13,071 bases of DNA, taken from assembly GCA_964645125.1 (NCBI GenBank), contig CAZXZC010000025.1:1-13071 (forward strand), in the 5' to 3' direction. The notes below the pieces were generated by a model. That model made no database searches and was not told the origin of the DNA. It saw only the letters and a list, made by a program, of their open reading frames with translations. The position numbers were made by a program, and so were the translations under genes. Shown in pieces: positions 1 through 6,463 of this stretch; position 1 is the stretch's first letter; each line of letters opens with the position of its first letter. The stretch comes from JBDKGD01 sp964645125. GTDB lineage: Bacteria; Patescibacteriota; Minisyncoccia; UBA6257; 2-01-FULL-56-20.

Positions 1-89
1 CTAAACTGCCAAAGAACCTCTCAAAACCTTGCGGGAAGCCCCTGTCGATAACTGCCCCTTCGCAAAGCCCGAGATCTAAGCTGGAATGA
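1..89 (+). CDS. Possible 3' end of an upstream gene (partial)
   Basis: Reading from base 3, a frame stays open from the window edge to a TGA at 87-89 and gives 28 residues rich in Lys, Pro and Ser. I do not recognise it. The main argument for coding is that its TGA overlaps an ATG in the classic ATGA arrangement with the next small ORF, which suggests translational coupling. A basic, proline-rich tail would suit an extended C-terminus. A 28-codon open frame can easily arise by chance, and this stretch could instead be part of a structured RNA; I could not match it to tRNA, tmRNA, 6S, SRP or RNase P RNA. Confidence 0.3.
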   Translation, partial: KLPKNLSKPCGKPLSITAPSQSPRSKLE

Positions 90-235
90 GGAGTCGAAAA
101 ATAAACCATAAAAAAACAATGCCAAATCTTATTCCTTGGGTACGCGCCCATAAGCTCGCCTCACTTGTCATAGTTGTGCTTCTTTTCGGATTTCTTGAAG
201 GATTTATCCGGATGGCTCTTACGACGAGTATTTGA
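86..235 (+). CDS. Small single-pass membrane protein, 49 aa, unknown
   Basis: An ATG at 86 opens a 49-codon frame ending in TGA at 233-235. The protein has a very basic N-terminus (R, K and H in the first 11 residues) followed by one hydrophobic stretch at about residues 24-40, so a single transmembrane helix with an inside N-terminus is predicted. The start overlaps the stop of the preceding open frame by ATGA, and a GAGGAG lies just inside the gene. A second in-frame ATG at 119 would give 38 residues and also keep the helix. No family is recognised. Calling it a gene rests on the overlap and the hydrophobic segment only. Confidence 0.4.
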   Translation: MRSRKINHKKTMPNLIPWVRAHKLASLVIVVLLFGFLEGFIRMALTTSI

Positions 236-339
236 AGAAATACACTAAAAGTTTTTTTCATAAAAATAGCAACTAGAATATGTGCACTTCAAGCATAGGA
301 GGGGCTGTGTAGTTTTTCAATATCGTCTACTATGTATAT

Positions 340-729
340 ATGTACAAACTTCTTACAAGCTACAGCACTGCACTTGTCACCCTTATGGCACTTGATGGTA
401 TTTGGATCGGGTTAATTGCGAAAGGTTTTTACAAACAGCACATTGGGTTTCTATTTCGTGAAACGCCCATCTGGCCAGCTATTATTGCATTTTATGTATT
501 GTATGCCGCAGCACTAATGTTTTTTGTCGTCACGCCCACTGCCGGTTCAATCCACAAAGCAGCCCTATGGGGAGCGCTCTTGGGGTTAACCGCATACATG
601 ACGTACGACCTGGTAAATTACGGTACCGTGCAAAATTTCCCGTTCGTCGTGGTGTTGGCTGATATTGCCTGGGGAGTGATAATTTCAGCCATTGCCGCAA
701 CTATTGCTGCATTAGTATTTCGCGCATAA
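340..729 (+). CDS. DUF2177 family membrane protein
   Basis: This 129-residue protein has four hydrophobic segments (roughly 8-28, 43-64, 72-92 and 100-127). It matches the DUF2177 family as I know it: an early aspartate in an LDGIWIG motif in helix 1, and a late YDLxNxGT-like motif (TYDLVNYGTVQNFP) ahead of a final helix containing a DxxWG motif. Length is normal for the family. It is an inner-membrane protein whose biochemical role is unknown. The ATG at 340 is the only usual start before an upstream in-frame TAG at 310, and no SD sits at the correct distance; the AGGAGGGG near 297-304 is about 36 nt away. The next gene starts 9 nt downstream, so the two are probably cotranscribed. Confidence 0.88.
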   Translation: MYKLLTSYSTALVTLMALDGIWIGLIAKGFYKQHIGFLFRETPIWPAIIAFYVLYAAALMFFVVTPTAGSIHKAALWGALLGLTAYMTYDLVNYGTVQNFPFVVVLADIAWGVIISAIAATIAALVFRA

Positions 730-738
730 ACCCCGTTC

Positions 739-996
739 ATGAAATCAGAGCTTGAAACAATACCCGGGGTAGGGAAGTCTATTACTGCAGATTTGCAGAT
801 GTTAAAAATCACTGAGGTTTCTGATTTAAAAGGGAAAGATCCACAAAAACTCTATGACGCACTCTGCAAAAAAATGGGAGTGCATGTTGATCGCTGTGTG
901 TTGTATGTATTTCGCTGCGCCGTTTATTTTGCATCACACACTGCGCATGACCAAAAAAAGTTACAGTGGTGGTATTGGAAAGATAAAAATAAATAG
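739..996 (+). CDS. Cdd1-like helix-hairpin-helix protein (pathogenicity locus family)
   Basis: This 85-residue protein begins with a helix-hairpin-helix signature, IPGVGKSITADL, at about residues 8-19. It continues with a DLKGKDPQKLYDALCKK block and the very characteristic VDRCVLYVFRCAVYFA block near residues 50-65. Together these match the family named after Clostridioides Cdd1 (PF11731 type). HhH motifs usually bind DNA backbone without sequence specificity; the actual role of this family is not established, and the pathogenicity name comes from its position in C. difficile. The C-terminus ends with a Trp/Lys-rich tail (QWWYWKDKNK). It starts 9 nt after the DUF2177 stop without a visible SD, so translation may depend on the upstream gene. 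Confidence 0.85.
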   Translation: MKSELETIPGVGKSITADLQMLKITEVSDLKGKDPQKLYDALCKKMGVHVDRCVLYVFRCAVYFASHTAHDQKKLQWWYWKDKNK

Positions 997-1004
997 CGCA
1001 TCTC

Positions 1005-1013
1005 TGGTATACT
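1005..1013 (+). promoter_or_regulatory. Extended -10 promoter for the PAP2-like gene
   Basis: TGGTATACT fits an extended -10 element (TGn plus TATACT). No good -35 is present at normal spacing. Transcription would start near 1019-1021, only about 6 nt before the ATG at 1026, giving an almost leaderless mRNA. This agrees with the lack of an SD before that gene. Confidence 0.45.
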
Positions 1014-1025
1014 AAATACACTTTC

Positions 1026-1664
1026 ATGAAAAAAGTAATTGACCTGTGGCACAACAGCACGTACCTACGATTTTTTGTAAGCGGATTACTGCTGCTTTTT
1101 ATTGCATTGGTGTTTAACTATCGCGCCACGCAATTTGCCACACGCCACGCCAGTGTGTGGGTGGAAGATGTAATACTCGATAACATTCCGATCGTGAACA
1201 TGCGCTACCTCATTGTAGAGGGCGCGCTATTTTTAACCGCATGCGTTGTTGTGTTGGTTATTAAAAAACCTCAGCGTGGCCCATTTATTCTAAAGGCGGT
1301 AGCACTCTTTATTATTGTGCGCGCATTCTTTTTAACGCTCACGCACCTTGCCCCATACCCTGGCCAGCTCGATGCGGGCGCCGACAGTTGGGTGAATTAT
1401 TTGGGCATCGGGTTTCCGGCGGCACTGTTTTTTTCGGGACATACCGGAATGCCGTATTTGCTTGCGCTGATATTTTGGGATATCAAGTCACTTCGGTGGT
1501 TTTTCTTGGCTTCATCAGTACTCATGGCGGCGGGGGTGTTTTTGGCGCACGTGCATTACTCAATTGATGTGTTTGCAGCATTTTTTATTACCTATGCTAT
1601 TTTTCACCTCGCCCGCAGGTTGTTTCCGGTGGATTACCGCCTGTTTCGAGAAGGGAAAATGTAG
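1026..1664 (+). CDS. PAP2 / sphingomyelin-synthase-like membrane phosphatase or phosphotransferase
   Basis: This 212-residue polytopic membrane protein has about six helices. It carries the catalytic motifs of the PAP2-C (sphingomyelin synthase-like) group: SGHT at 137-140 and HYSID at 177-181. H139, H177 and D181 are placed like the His-His-Asp triad of sphingomyelin synthase, and R99 lies in the helix before. Members hydrolyse or transfer phosphate-bearing head groups on lipids at the membrane surface. The true substrate cannot be told from sequence; an undecaprenyl- or phosphatidyl-lipid phosphatase is also possible. The start at 1026 is supported by the basic N-terminus and the extended -10 just upstream, and there is no SD. 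Its neighbours are unrelated in function. Confidence 0.8.
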   Translation: MKKVIDLWHNSTYLRFFVSGLLLLFIALVFNYRATQFATRHASVWVEDVILDNIPIVNMRYLIVEGALFLTACVVVLVIKKPQRGPFILKAVALFIIVRAFFLTLTHLAPYPGQLDAGADSWVNYLGIGFPAALFFSGHTGMPYLLALIFWDIKSLRWFFLASSVLMAAGVFLAHVHYSIDVFAAFFITYAIFHLARRLFPVDYRLFREGKM

Positions 1665-1676
1665 TACCGATTAAAG

Positions 1677-1704
1677 TTGAGATTTTTGCCAAAATCCGTA
1701 TCAT
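1677..1704 (+). promoter_or_regulatory. Promoter for tRNA-Thr (and perhaps prfB-ftsEX)
   Basis: TTGAGA at 1677-1682 and TATCAT at 1699-1704 are separated by 16 nt, a near-consensus sigma-70-type pair. The expected transcription start is near 1711, about 11 nt before the first base of the mature tRNA. No terminator is clear between the tRNA and prfB, so the unit may extend into prfB-ftsE-ftsX. Confidence 0.5.
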
Positions 1705-1720
1705 GAGGGTGGTTAGAACA

Positions 1721-1775
1721 TGCCGATGTAGCTCAGTTGGTAGAGCAACGCTTTCGTAAAGCGTGGGTCGCCGGT
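1721..1775 (+). tRNA. tRNA-Thr(CGU), truncated copy at contig end
   Basis: From 1722 this is the first 54 nt of the tRNA gene found complete at 1877-1952. It covers the acceptor 5' strand, D arm, anticodon arm and first T-stem strand, and then stops at the run of N. The 55 bases 1721-1775 are identical to 1876-1930. I read it as the same gene seen twice because two contigs sharing a 55-nt overlap were scaffolded instead of merged. Confidence 0.85.
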
Positions 1776-1875
1776 NNNNNNNNNNNNNNNNNNNNNNNNN
1801 NNNNNNNNNNNNNNNNNNNNNNNNNNNNNNNNNNNNNNNNNNNNNNNNNNNNNNNNNNNNNNNNNNNNNNNNNNN
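1776..1875. other. Assembly gap of 100 N
   Basis: Exactly 100 undetermined bases, the conventional length for a gap of unknown size. It is flanked by the two copies of the 55-nt tRNA-Thr segment. Open frames crossing it have no meaning. Confidence 0.98.
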
Positions 1876-1876
1876 T

Positions 1877-1952
1877 GCCGATGTAGCTCAGTTGGTAGAG
1901 CAACGCTTTCGTAAAGCGTGGGTCGCCGGTTCGATTCCGGCCATCGGCTCCA
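1877..1952 (+). tRNA. tRNA-Thr, anticodon CGU
   Basis: A complete 76-nt cloverleaf. The 7-bp acceptor pairs GCCGATG with CATCGGC; the D arm is GCTC/GAGC; the anticodon stem ACGCT/AGCGT encloses loop TTCGTAA with anticodon CGT; the variable loop is 5 nt; and the T arm GCCGG/CCGGC has loop TTCGATT. The discriminator is T and the 3' CCA is encoded. It reads the threonine codon ACG. prfB starts 47 nt downstream, so the two may share a transcript. Confidence 0.95.
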
Positions 1953-1999
1953 GTTGTATAGCTGTTCGCAATAGTGTTTTTTTGATACCGTATTAGCAT

Positions 2000-3029
2000 A
2001 TGGATATTCGTGAACAACTTGAGCAATTAACTACCGATGCCCGCCGGTTACGCGGGCGACTTTGACATAGATACTAAAGAAAAAGAAATAGCCGCGCTTG
2101 AAGCCCAAATGGCCGAACCTACATTTTGGCAGAATCGCGCAATCGCCGATGCTGCTATAAAACAGCTAGGAATACTCCAGGATACCGTAACAGCCTACGG
2201 GCGTATTGAAGAAGCATTGAACCAGCTGCAAAAAGATCCAAGCGAGGACGCCTTTTATACCGCAAAACGAGAATTCAAAGCGCTTGAGCTCAAAAATCTG
2301 TTTACCGGAAAATACGACGCTCAACCAGCGGTCATTTCCATCTACCCAGGCGCAGGTGGTGAGGATGCGGCCGATTGGGGAAACTTGCTTGCGCGCATGT
2401 ATCAAGGCTATGCCAAACTTCGCAACTGGAGGGTAGTATTGTTAGAAGATGAGCCAAACCGAAAAGTATTTCAGATTGATGGTGGCTACGCGTATGGATA
2501 TTTAAAGCACGAAGCGGGCGTACACCGGCTGGTGCGCATCTCGCCGTTTTCATCGAAACAACTTCGCCACACCTCGTTTGCGCTCGTTGAGGTGATGCCA
2601 GAACTCCCTGATGTCGATGCTTCTTCGCTTACGATTCCTGAGGGGGATTTAAAATTCGAATTCTACCGAGCCGGCGGCCCTGGCGGACAAAATGTAAACA
2701 AGGTAGAAACGGCAGTGCGCGTGACGCACACACCCACAGGCGTGGTAGTGTCATCAAGCGCGCAGCGCTCTCAAATGCAAAATCGTGAAACCGCGGTGAA
2801 GCTTTTGAAAAGTAAACTCATTCAACTCATGCAGCAGCACAAGGTGGAAGAAGTGAGTAAATTAAAAGTAAAAGCAAAAGTAGAGTGGGGAAGTCAGATC
2901 CGCTCGTACGTGTTTAATCCATACCAATTAGTAAAAGATCATCGCACAAACACCGAAACGAGCAATGTGGATAAGGTGATGGAAGGCGATATTGATGAAT
3001 TTATTGAAAGTGAGGTAGAATTGTTATAA
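2000..3029 (+). CDS. prfB: Peptide chain release factor 2, expressed by programmed +1 frameshift
   Basis: RF2 recognises UAA and UGA in the ribosomal A site and triggers peptide release. The gene begins at ATG 2000 and runs 21 codons to an in-frame TGA at 2063-2065. A +1 slip on CTT-TGA-C (2060-2066) then continues in the long frame to TAA at 3027-3029, giving 342 residues. The reading frame of the second part alone would lose the normal N-terminus. Diagnostic motifs are SPF at residues 181-183, the RF2 tripeptide for stop-codon reading, and GGQ at 228-230, the peptidyl-transferase-centre motif. The frameshift is self-regulating: low RF2 makes ribosomes pause at the TGA and favours the slip. 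A GGG sits 3 nt before CTT, where E. coli has its SD-like stimulator, but the match is weak. No SD precedes the ATG. ftsE begins at the base after the stop. Confidence 0.95.
2054..2066 (+). promoter_or_regulatory. RF2 programmed +1 frameshift site
   Basis: GGG-CGA-CTT-TGA-C. The slippery CTT codon is followed by TGA C, the poor-termination context used in most bacterial prfB genes. The SD-like element is reduced to GCGGG compared with AGGGGG in E. coli, although its distance to CTT is the same. Frame analysis on both sides confirms that only a +1 slip joins the two coding parts. Confidence 0.92.
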
Positions 3030-3713
3030 ATGATTGTTTTCCAAAACGTACATAAATTGTACGCACACAGCGCCGCTGCGCTTGAAGATATAAGTTTTCA
3101 AATCGCGCCCGGTGAATTTGTTTCACTTGCTGGTCGGTCTGGGGCGGGCAAGTCTACGATTACCAAGTTGTTAATTGGCGAAGAGAAGCCCACTAAAGGG
3201 CGCGTGTTTTTCGGCCAATACGAAGTCAATAAATTAAAACCCACGGAACTCCCGGCATTTCGCCGGCATATCGGTATTGTGTTTCAAGATTTTCGATTGC
3301 TCCCCACAAAAACCGCGTATGAAAATGTGGCATTCGCCATGGAGGTAGCAGGACGAAGCCAAAAAGAAATCGATGAACTTGTGCCGCAAGTACTTGATAT
3401 GGTGGGCTTAGGAGACAAACTCAAAAATTTCCCAAACCAGCTTTCTGGCGGTGAGCAGCAGCGCGTGGCAATTGCACGCGCCTTGGTGCACCGGCCAGAG
3501 GTGATTATTGCCGACGAACCAACCGGCAACCTCGACCCATTCCACACGTGGGAAATTATTAATTTGTTGGTTAAAATTAATGAACTTGGCACCACGCTTA
3601 TTCTCGCCACCCACGACAAAGAAATTATTAATAACTTAAATAAGCGGGTACTCACATTCGATCGCGGCCGGCTCGTACGCGATGAAGAAAAAGGCAAGTA
3701 CCTTCTCGTGTAA
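3030..3713 (+). CDS. ftsE: Cell-division ATP-binding protein FtsE
   Basis: FtsE is the cytoplasmic ATPase that pairs with FtsX at the division site and, in studied bacteria, activates periplasmic or external peptidoglycan hydrolases. The 227-residue protein has a complete ABC ATPase: Walker A GRSGAGKST (35-43), a Q-loop near FQDFRLLP, signature LSGGEQQR (from 138), Walker B ending in D162-E163, and H-loop histidine 195 in ATHD. Length is typical. The ATG follows directly on the prfB stop (TAAATG), so it is probably translated by reinitiation; there is no separate SD. The prfB-ftsE-ftsX order is known from many bacteria and supports FtsE over other small ABC ATPases of the LolD/MacB type. Confidence 0.95.
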   Translation: MIVFQNVHKLYAHSAAALEDISFQIAPGEFVSLAGRSGAGKSTITKLLIGEEKPTKGRVFFGQYEVNKLKPTELPAFRRHIGIVFQDFRLLPTKTAYENVAFAMEVAGRSQKEIDELVPQVLDMVGLGDKLKNFPNQLSGGEQQRVAIARALVHRPEVIIADEPTGNLDPFHTWEIINLLVKINELGTTLILATHDKEIINNLNKRVLTFDRGRLVRDEEKGKYLLV

Positions 3714-3722
3714 CTACTTACT

Positions 3723-4634
3723 ATGATCACCATTCTTTCACGCATCATACGCTACGGAGTCGATAATTTTTGGCGCAATGGTATTCTTTCTACCGCCACC
3801 GTAGTCATCATGGCGCTTGCCCTTTTTGTATTTCACGCGCTTATTTTATTCAGCTACATTACTAATCAAGCAGTAGCATCTGTGCAGGATAAAATAGACA
3901 TTAGTGTGTATTTCAAAAGCACTACCTCCGAAGATCAAATATTAAGCGTAAAGCAGTCAGTTGAAAGCCTTCCGGAGGTAAAAAATGTAGAGTATATCTC
4001 CCGCGATGCTGCGTTGGAGTCGTTTAAGCAGGCCCATCAAGACGACGCCGCCCTTTCACAGGCTATTAACGAATTAACCGCCAACCCGCTTCTGGCGTCG
4101 CTAAACATAAAGGCTAAGGATTCAAATAAATACGCAGACATCGCCGATAAGCTTTCTGGTTCCGCAAGTATTTCAGAGCTTATCGATAGTGTTACGTATT
4201 CAAAAAACCAAGCAGTCATTGAGCGCTTAAACTCAATTATTGGCACCGTAAACAAAATAGGCTTCTTGCTCATTTTGATACTCGCTTCCATCGCATGTTT
4301 GATGGTCTTATCAACCATTTGGCTTGCCATATTCTCAAACAGGGAAGAAATTACCATTATGCGTGTGGTAGGAGCATCCAACGCATTCGTGCGAGGGCCG
4401 TATATAGTGCAAGGCATTATTGCGGGTGTGGTGGGTGCGGTAATTTCTGTTATTGTGGCGGGCCCACTAGTATTTTATATCTCACCAGCGCTTGATAAGT
4501 TTATTTTAGGGCTTAATTTATTCCATTATTACCTCACCTCGTTTATCTTTTTGTTCATCTATCAGCTTTTATTTGGAATCTGTTTAGGGACATTTGCCAG
4601 CTACATTGCAATCCGCCGGTATCTGAAAATATAA
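3723..4634 (+). CDS. ftsX: Cell-division permease-like protein FtsX
   Basis: This is the membrane partner of FtsE. The 303-residue protein has the FtsX layout: a short cytoplasmic N-terminus with RIIRYGVDNFWRN, TM1 at about 22-46, and a large extracellular loop at about 47-170 that includes ISVYFK, LPEVKNVEYISRDAAL and NPLLASLNIKAKD. Three more helices follow in the C-terminal half. The cytoplasmic EEITIMRVVGASN segment after TM2 is the FtsE-coupling region of the family. The outer loop would contact a hydrolase or its adaptor; no such partner is encoded beside it. It begins 9 nt after ftsE with no SD and ends just before a strong hairpin terminator. Confidence 0.95.
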   Translation: MITILSRIIRYGVDNFWRNGILSTATVVIMALALFVFHALILFSYITNQAVASVQDKIDISVYFKSTTSEDQILSVKQSVESLPEVKNVEYISRDAALESFKQAHQDDAALSQAINELTANPLLASLNIKAKDSNKYADIADKLSGSASISELIDSVTYSKNQAVIERLNSIIGTVNKIGFLLILILASIACLMVLSTIWLAIFSNREEITIMRVVGASNAFVRGPYIVQGIIAGVVGAVISVIVAGPLVFYISPALDKFILGLNLFHYYLTSFIFLFIYQLLFGICLGTFASYIAIRRYLKI

Positions 4635-4637
4635 AAA

Positions 4638-4671
4638 GCAGTCTTTCTTTTGTGTAAAAGACTGCCTTTTT
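4638..4671. terminator. Bidirectional terminator between ftsX and the HNH-like gene
   Basis: The arms GCAGTCTTT (4638-4646) and AAAGACTGC (4657-4665) form a perfect 9-bp stem around a 10-nt loop. T5 follows on the plus strand (4667-4671) and A5 precedes the stem, which reads as T5 on the minus strand. The convergent genes stop at 4634 and 4673, so one hairpin can serve both. Confidence 0.88.
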
Positions 4672-4672
4672 A

Positions 4673-5278
4673 TTACTTGGTTGATATAGATCTCCTGCCG
4701 ATACAGCGCTGGAGAGTGAGTTTGCGACCTCTTATCTTATCTGTGTCGGTGGTGCCGTTGCACAGATCGGAGATAGTCAATCGGTCTCTTTGTTTGAGTC
4801 GGAAAAACCTCTGCATGACTGCAAGGGCTTGTTGGTGATCTTTCTTTCCGAATAGTACGGCCCAACTCTTTTTTTGCTTTCCGGTAAGCGGCATTTCAGT
4901 GGCAAGAGCAACGATAATCTCAACGGGTGTTTTGAGTCCAAAAATAGCATGCCATGCTGAATGATTAGTATTCCATAGGCAGGCTATGTTTTGTAAGCTG
5001 TAGTTCCCTCCGGAGGATACAGCATATATGTGATGGGAAGTGGGGAATCTTTTATCAGCAGCTATTGATTCCAGAGACAGTGCGATATTTCTGGCAACCT
5101 CACTGAGGATTTGCTGCCAAAACAAAATCACGCGCTTGCGGCGAGCCCTCCTTTCTTGAGCTACCAAAAAATCAGCATCTTGTTGAGTAGTATAAAACCG
5201 GCGGCTATCCCTTATGTCACGTATTCTAAGCGTGAGGTTCATCCGGGAATAAGTTTCAACCACATGGAGTTGTCGCAT
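4673..5278 (-). CDS. HNH-like nuclease-fold protein, 201 aa
   Basis: The central part holds an HNH-like core: H82-H83, then GG (90-91), N97 and H106, continuing as AWHxxFG and TPxEII. This HH...GG...N...H...WHxxFG...TPxEI arrangement is seen in small proteins I associate with CPR genomes, which lack the zinc cysteines of larger HNH enzymes. The H-N-H spacing fits a beta-beta-alpha metal fold; nuclease activity is inferred, not shown. The N-terminal third (20-50) is very basic, suggesting nucleic-acid contact. The C-terminal 70 residues are also basic and not recognised. A TTG at 5329 would lengthen the protein by 17 residues, but I prefer ATG 5278 because AAAGG lies 9 nt before it. The gene is a single minus-strand unit facing ftsX and divergent from the methyltransferase gene. 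Confidence 0.62.
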   Translation of the reverse strand: MRQLHVVETYSRMNLTLRIRDIRDSRRFYTTQQDADFLVAQERRARRKRVILFWQQILSEVARNIALSLESIAADKRFPTSHHIYAVSSGGNYSLQNIACLWNTNHSAWHAIFGLKTPVEIIVALATEMPLTGKQKKSWAVLFGKKDHQQALAVMQRFFRLKQRDRLTISDLCNGTTDTDKIRGRKLTLQRCIGRRSISTK

Positions 5279-5351
5279 ATGTACCAACCTTTCAAAATGA
5301 GAGTTTCTATTAGTATTTATACAATACAATAGAGGCTATTTTCCAGTACCC

Positions 5352-5379
5352 TTGACTTAGGGAGATAGTGGGGTTCAAT
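5352..5379 (+). promoter_or_regulatory. Candidate promoter for the SpoU methyltransferase gene
   Basis: TTGACT (5352-5357) and TTCAAT (5374-5379) are 16 nt apart. The -35 is strong and the -10 weak. The predicted start falls at or next to the ATG at 5387, which would make the transcript leaderless. That fits the absence of an SD. Confidence 0.35.
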
Positions 5380-5386
5380 TACTGGA

Positions 5387-5872
5387 ATGAGAGATATTGT
5401 ACTCATCATCGACAACGTCCGAAGCGTATTCAATACCGCCTCCATGTTTCGCACGGCCGATGGAGTAGGTAGTACTTCTATTGCCTTGTGTGGGGTAACA
5501 CCACTACCACTCGATCGCTTTGGCCGAATGCGCCCTGACTTTGCCAAAGTAGCCCTTGGTGCGCAAGAAACAGTGCAGTGGAAGCAGTACGCGACAACCA
5601 TCCGCTGTATTAGCAAACTGAAAAAAGAAGGATGGCATATTATTGCGCTCGAGCAAGCACCAGGCAGTATATCCTACGAAGCTATTGGTAAGTACGTGCG
5701 AGGCAAGAAAAAAATTGCACTCGTAGTAGGCAATGAAGTTGAGGGAGTGAGTAAAAAAATCTTAAAAAAGTGCGATGCATGTGTGGAGTTGCCAATGAGT
5801 GGTGCAAAAGAATCGCTCAATGTCGCGGTAGCGGCCGGCATTGCGTTGTATGCCCTTCGCTACGTACACTAA
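5387..5872 (+). CDS. SpoU/TrmH family RNA 2'-O-methyltransferase
   Basis: This SAM-dependent methyltransferase of the knotted SPOUT class would methylate a ribose 2'-OH in tRNA or rRNA. All three SpoU motifs are visible in 161 residues: motif 1 with N16 and invariant R22 (VFNTASMFRTAD), motif 2 VVGNEVEGVS (113-122), and motif 3 LPMSGAKESLNVAVAAGIAL (135-154), which builds the knot and binds SAM. There is no N-terminal L30e-like RNA-binding domain, so it is a minimal catalytic form. The target cannot be told from sequence; it could be a TrmH-, TrmL- or rRNA-type enzyme. It starts at ATG 5387 with no SD and a possible leaderless promoter. The DUF192 gene follows after 6 nt. Confidence 0.9.
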   Translation: MRDIVLIIDNVRSVFNTASMFRTADGVGSTSIALCGVTPLPLDRFGRMRPDFAKVALGAQETVQWKQYATTIRCISKLKKEGWHIIALEQAPGSISYEAIGKYVRGKKKIALVVGNEVEGVSKKILKKCDACVELPMSGAKESLNVAVAAGIALYALRYVH

Positions 5873-5878
5873 AAGGAT

Positions 5879-6382
5879 ATGGAAGCATTGCTCTCCAAAA
5901 AACCAATGATTATTGCTGCATTTATTATTTTATTTCTTGTTATGGCGGCAAGTGCATCATATTTATTTATCATGTTGCGCACTCCAAAAGGCGGCCAACC
6001 CCAACTCCCTACAGCAACGTTAAAAATAGGGGACAGGCAGTACACGGTAGAGCTCGCCGAAACTTCACTATCGCGCACAAGGGGGTTGTCGGGTCGCACC
6101 AGTCTGCAAGAAGGGCGGGGAATGTTGTTTATCTTCCCGGTTGCCGCGCAGTATGGGTTTTGGATGAAAGACATGCTGTTTCCTATAGACATAGTCTGGA
6201 TTACACAGGGCAAAGTAGCTGATATAACCGCAAATGTTCCTGCTCCAAATGCTCAATTTACATCGCTGCCAAGCTACAAGCCGAAACAATCTGTTGAGAT
6301 GGTGTTGGAGTTGCCAGCCGGCGCTGCCCAAAAAGACGGTATTATTATTGGCGCGCAGGTAGAGCTCCTGCGTGACAAATAA
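5879..6382 (+). CDS. Membrane-anchored DUF192 protein
   Basis: The 167-residue protein has a short basic N-terminus, one hydrophobic helix at about residues 9-33, and then a DUF192 domain. Family hallmarks are VELAETSLSRTRGLSGR, GMLFIF, the FWMKDMLFPIDIVWI block, VPAP and VLELPAG near the end, and the domain is full length. The helix places the domain outside the membrane. The family's function is not settled. AAGGA lies just 1 nt before ATG 5879, too close for normal initiation. Starts at TTG 5888 or ATG 5906 would be better spaced and would still keep the helix, so the true start is uncertain. It follows the methyltransferase by 6 nt and is probably cotranscribed with it. Confidence 0.88.
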   Translation: MEALLSKKPMIIAAFIILFLVMAASASYLFIMLRTPKGGQPQLPTATLKIGDRQYTVELAETSLSRTRGLSGRTSLQEGRGMLFIFPVAAQYGFWMKDMLFPIDIVWITQGKVADITANVPAPNAQFTSLPSYKPKQSVEMVLELPAGAAQKDGIIIGAQVELLRDK

Positions 6383-6451
6383 AGCGAGTGTGCTACTCTG
6401 AAATTTAGAGAAGGTTTTTCGTTGAAAAATCAAATTAATTGAACATTTTTT

Positions 6452-6458
6452 AAGGAGG
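6452..6458 (+). promoter_or_regulatory. Perfect Shine-Dalgarno before the 362-aa exported protein
   Basis: AAGGAGG lies 5 nt before ATG 6464 and fixes that start. It stands out because most housekeeping genes in this window lack any SD. Confidence 0.85.
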
Positions 6459-6463
6459 CGTCT

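Noticed and set aside
1..118. Possible structured RNA at the left edge
   Set aside because: I compared it by eye with tRNA, tmRNA, 6S, SRP and RNase P signatures and found no match. An Rfam covariance search (cmscan) with extended left sequence would decide.
1953..1999. Terminator or separate promoter between tRNA-Thr and prfB
   Set aside because: There is a T7 run, but no convincing stem precedes it and no clear -35/-10 pair is present.
1733..2026. Open frames on both strands crossing the N run
   Set aside because: They read through 100 undetermined bases and duplicated tRNA sequence, so they carry no coding evidence.
2037..2039. ATG at 2037 as the prfB start
   Set aside because: It lies inside the upstream zero-frame part. 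The ATG at 2000 with the CTT-TGA-C +1 site gives the normal RF2 N-terminus and the known regulation.
5279..5329. TTG start extending the HNH-like protein by 17 residues
   Set aside because: No SD before it, while AAAGG is well placed before ATG 5278.
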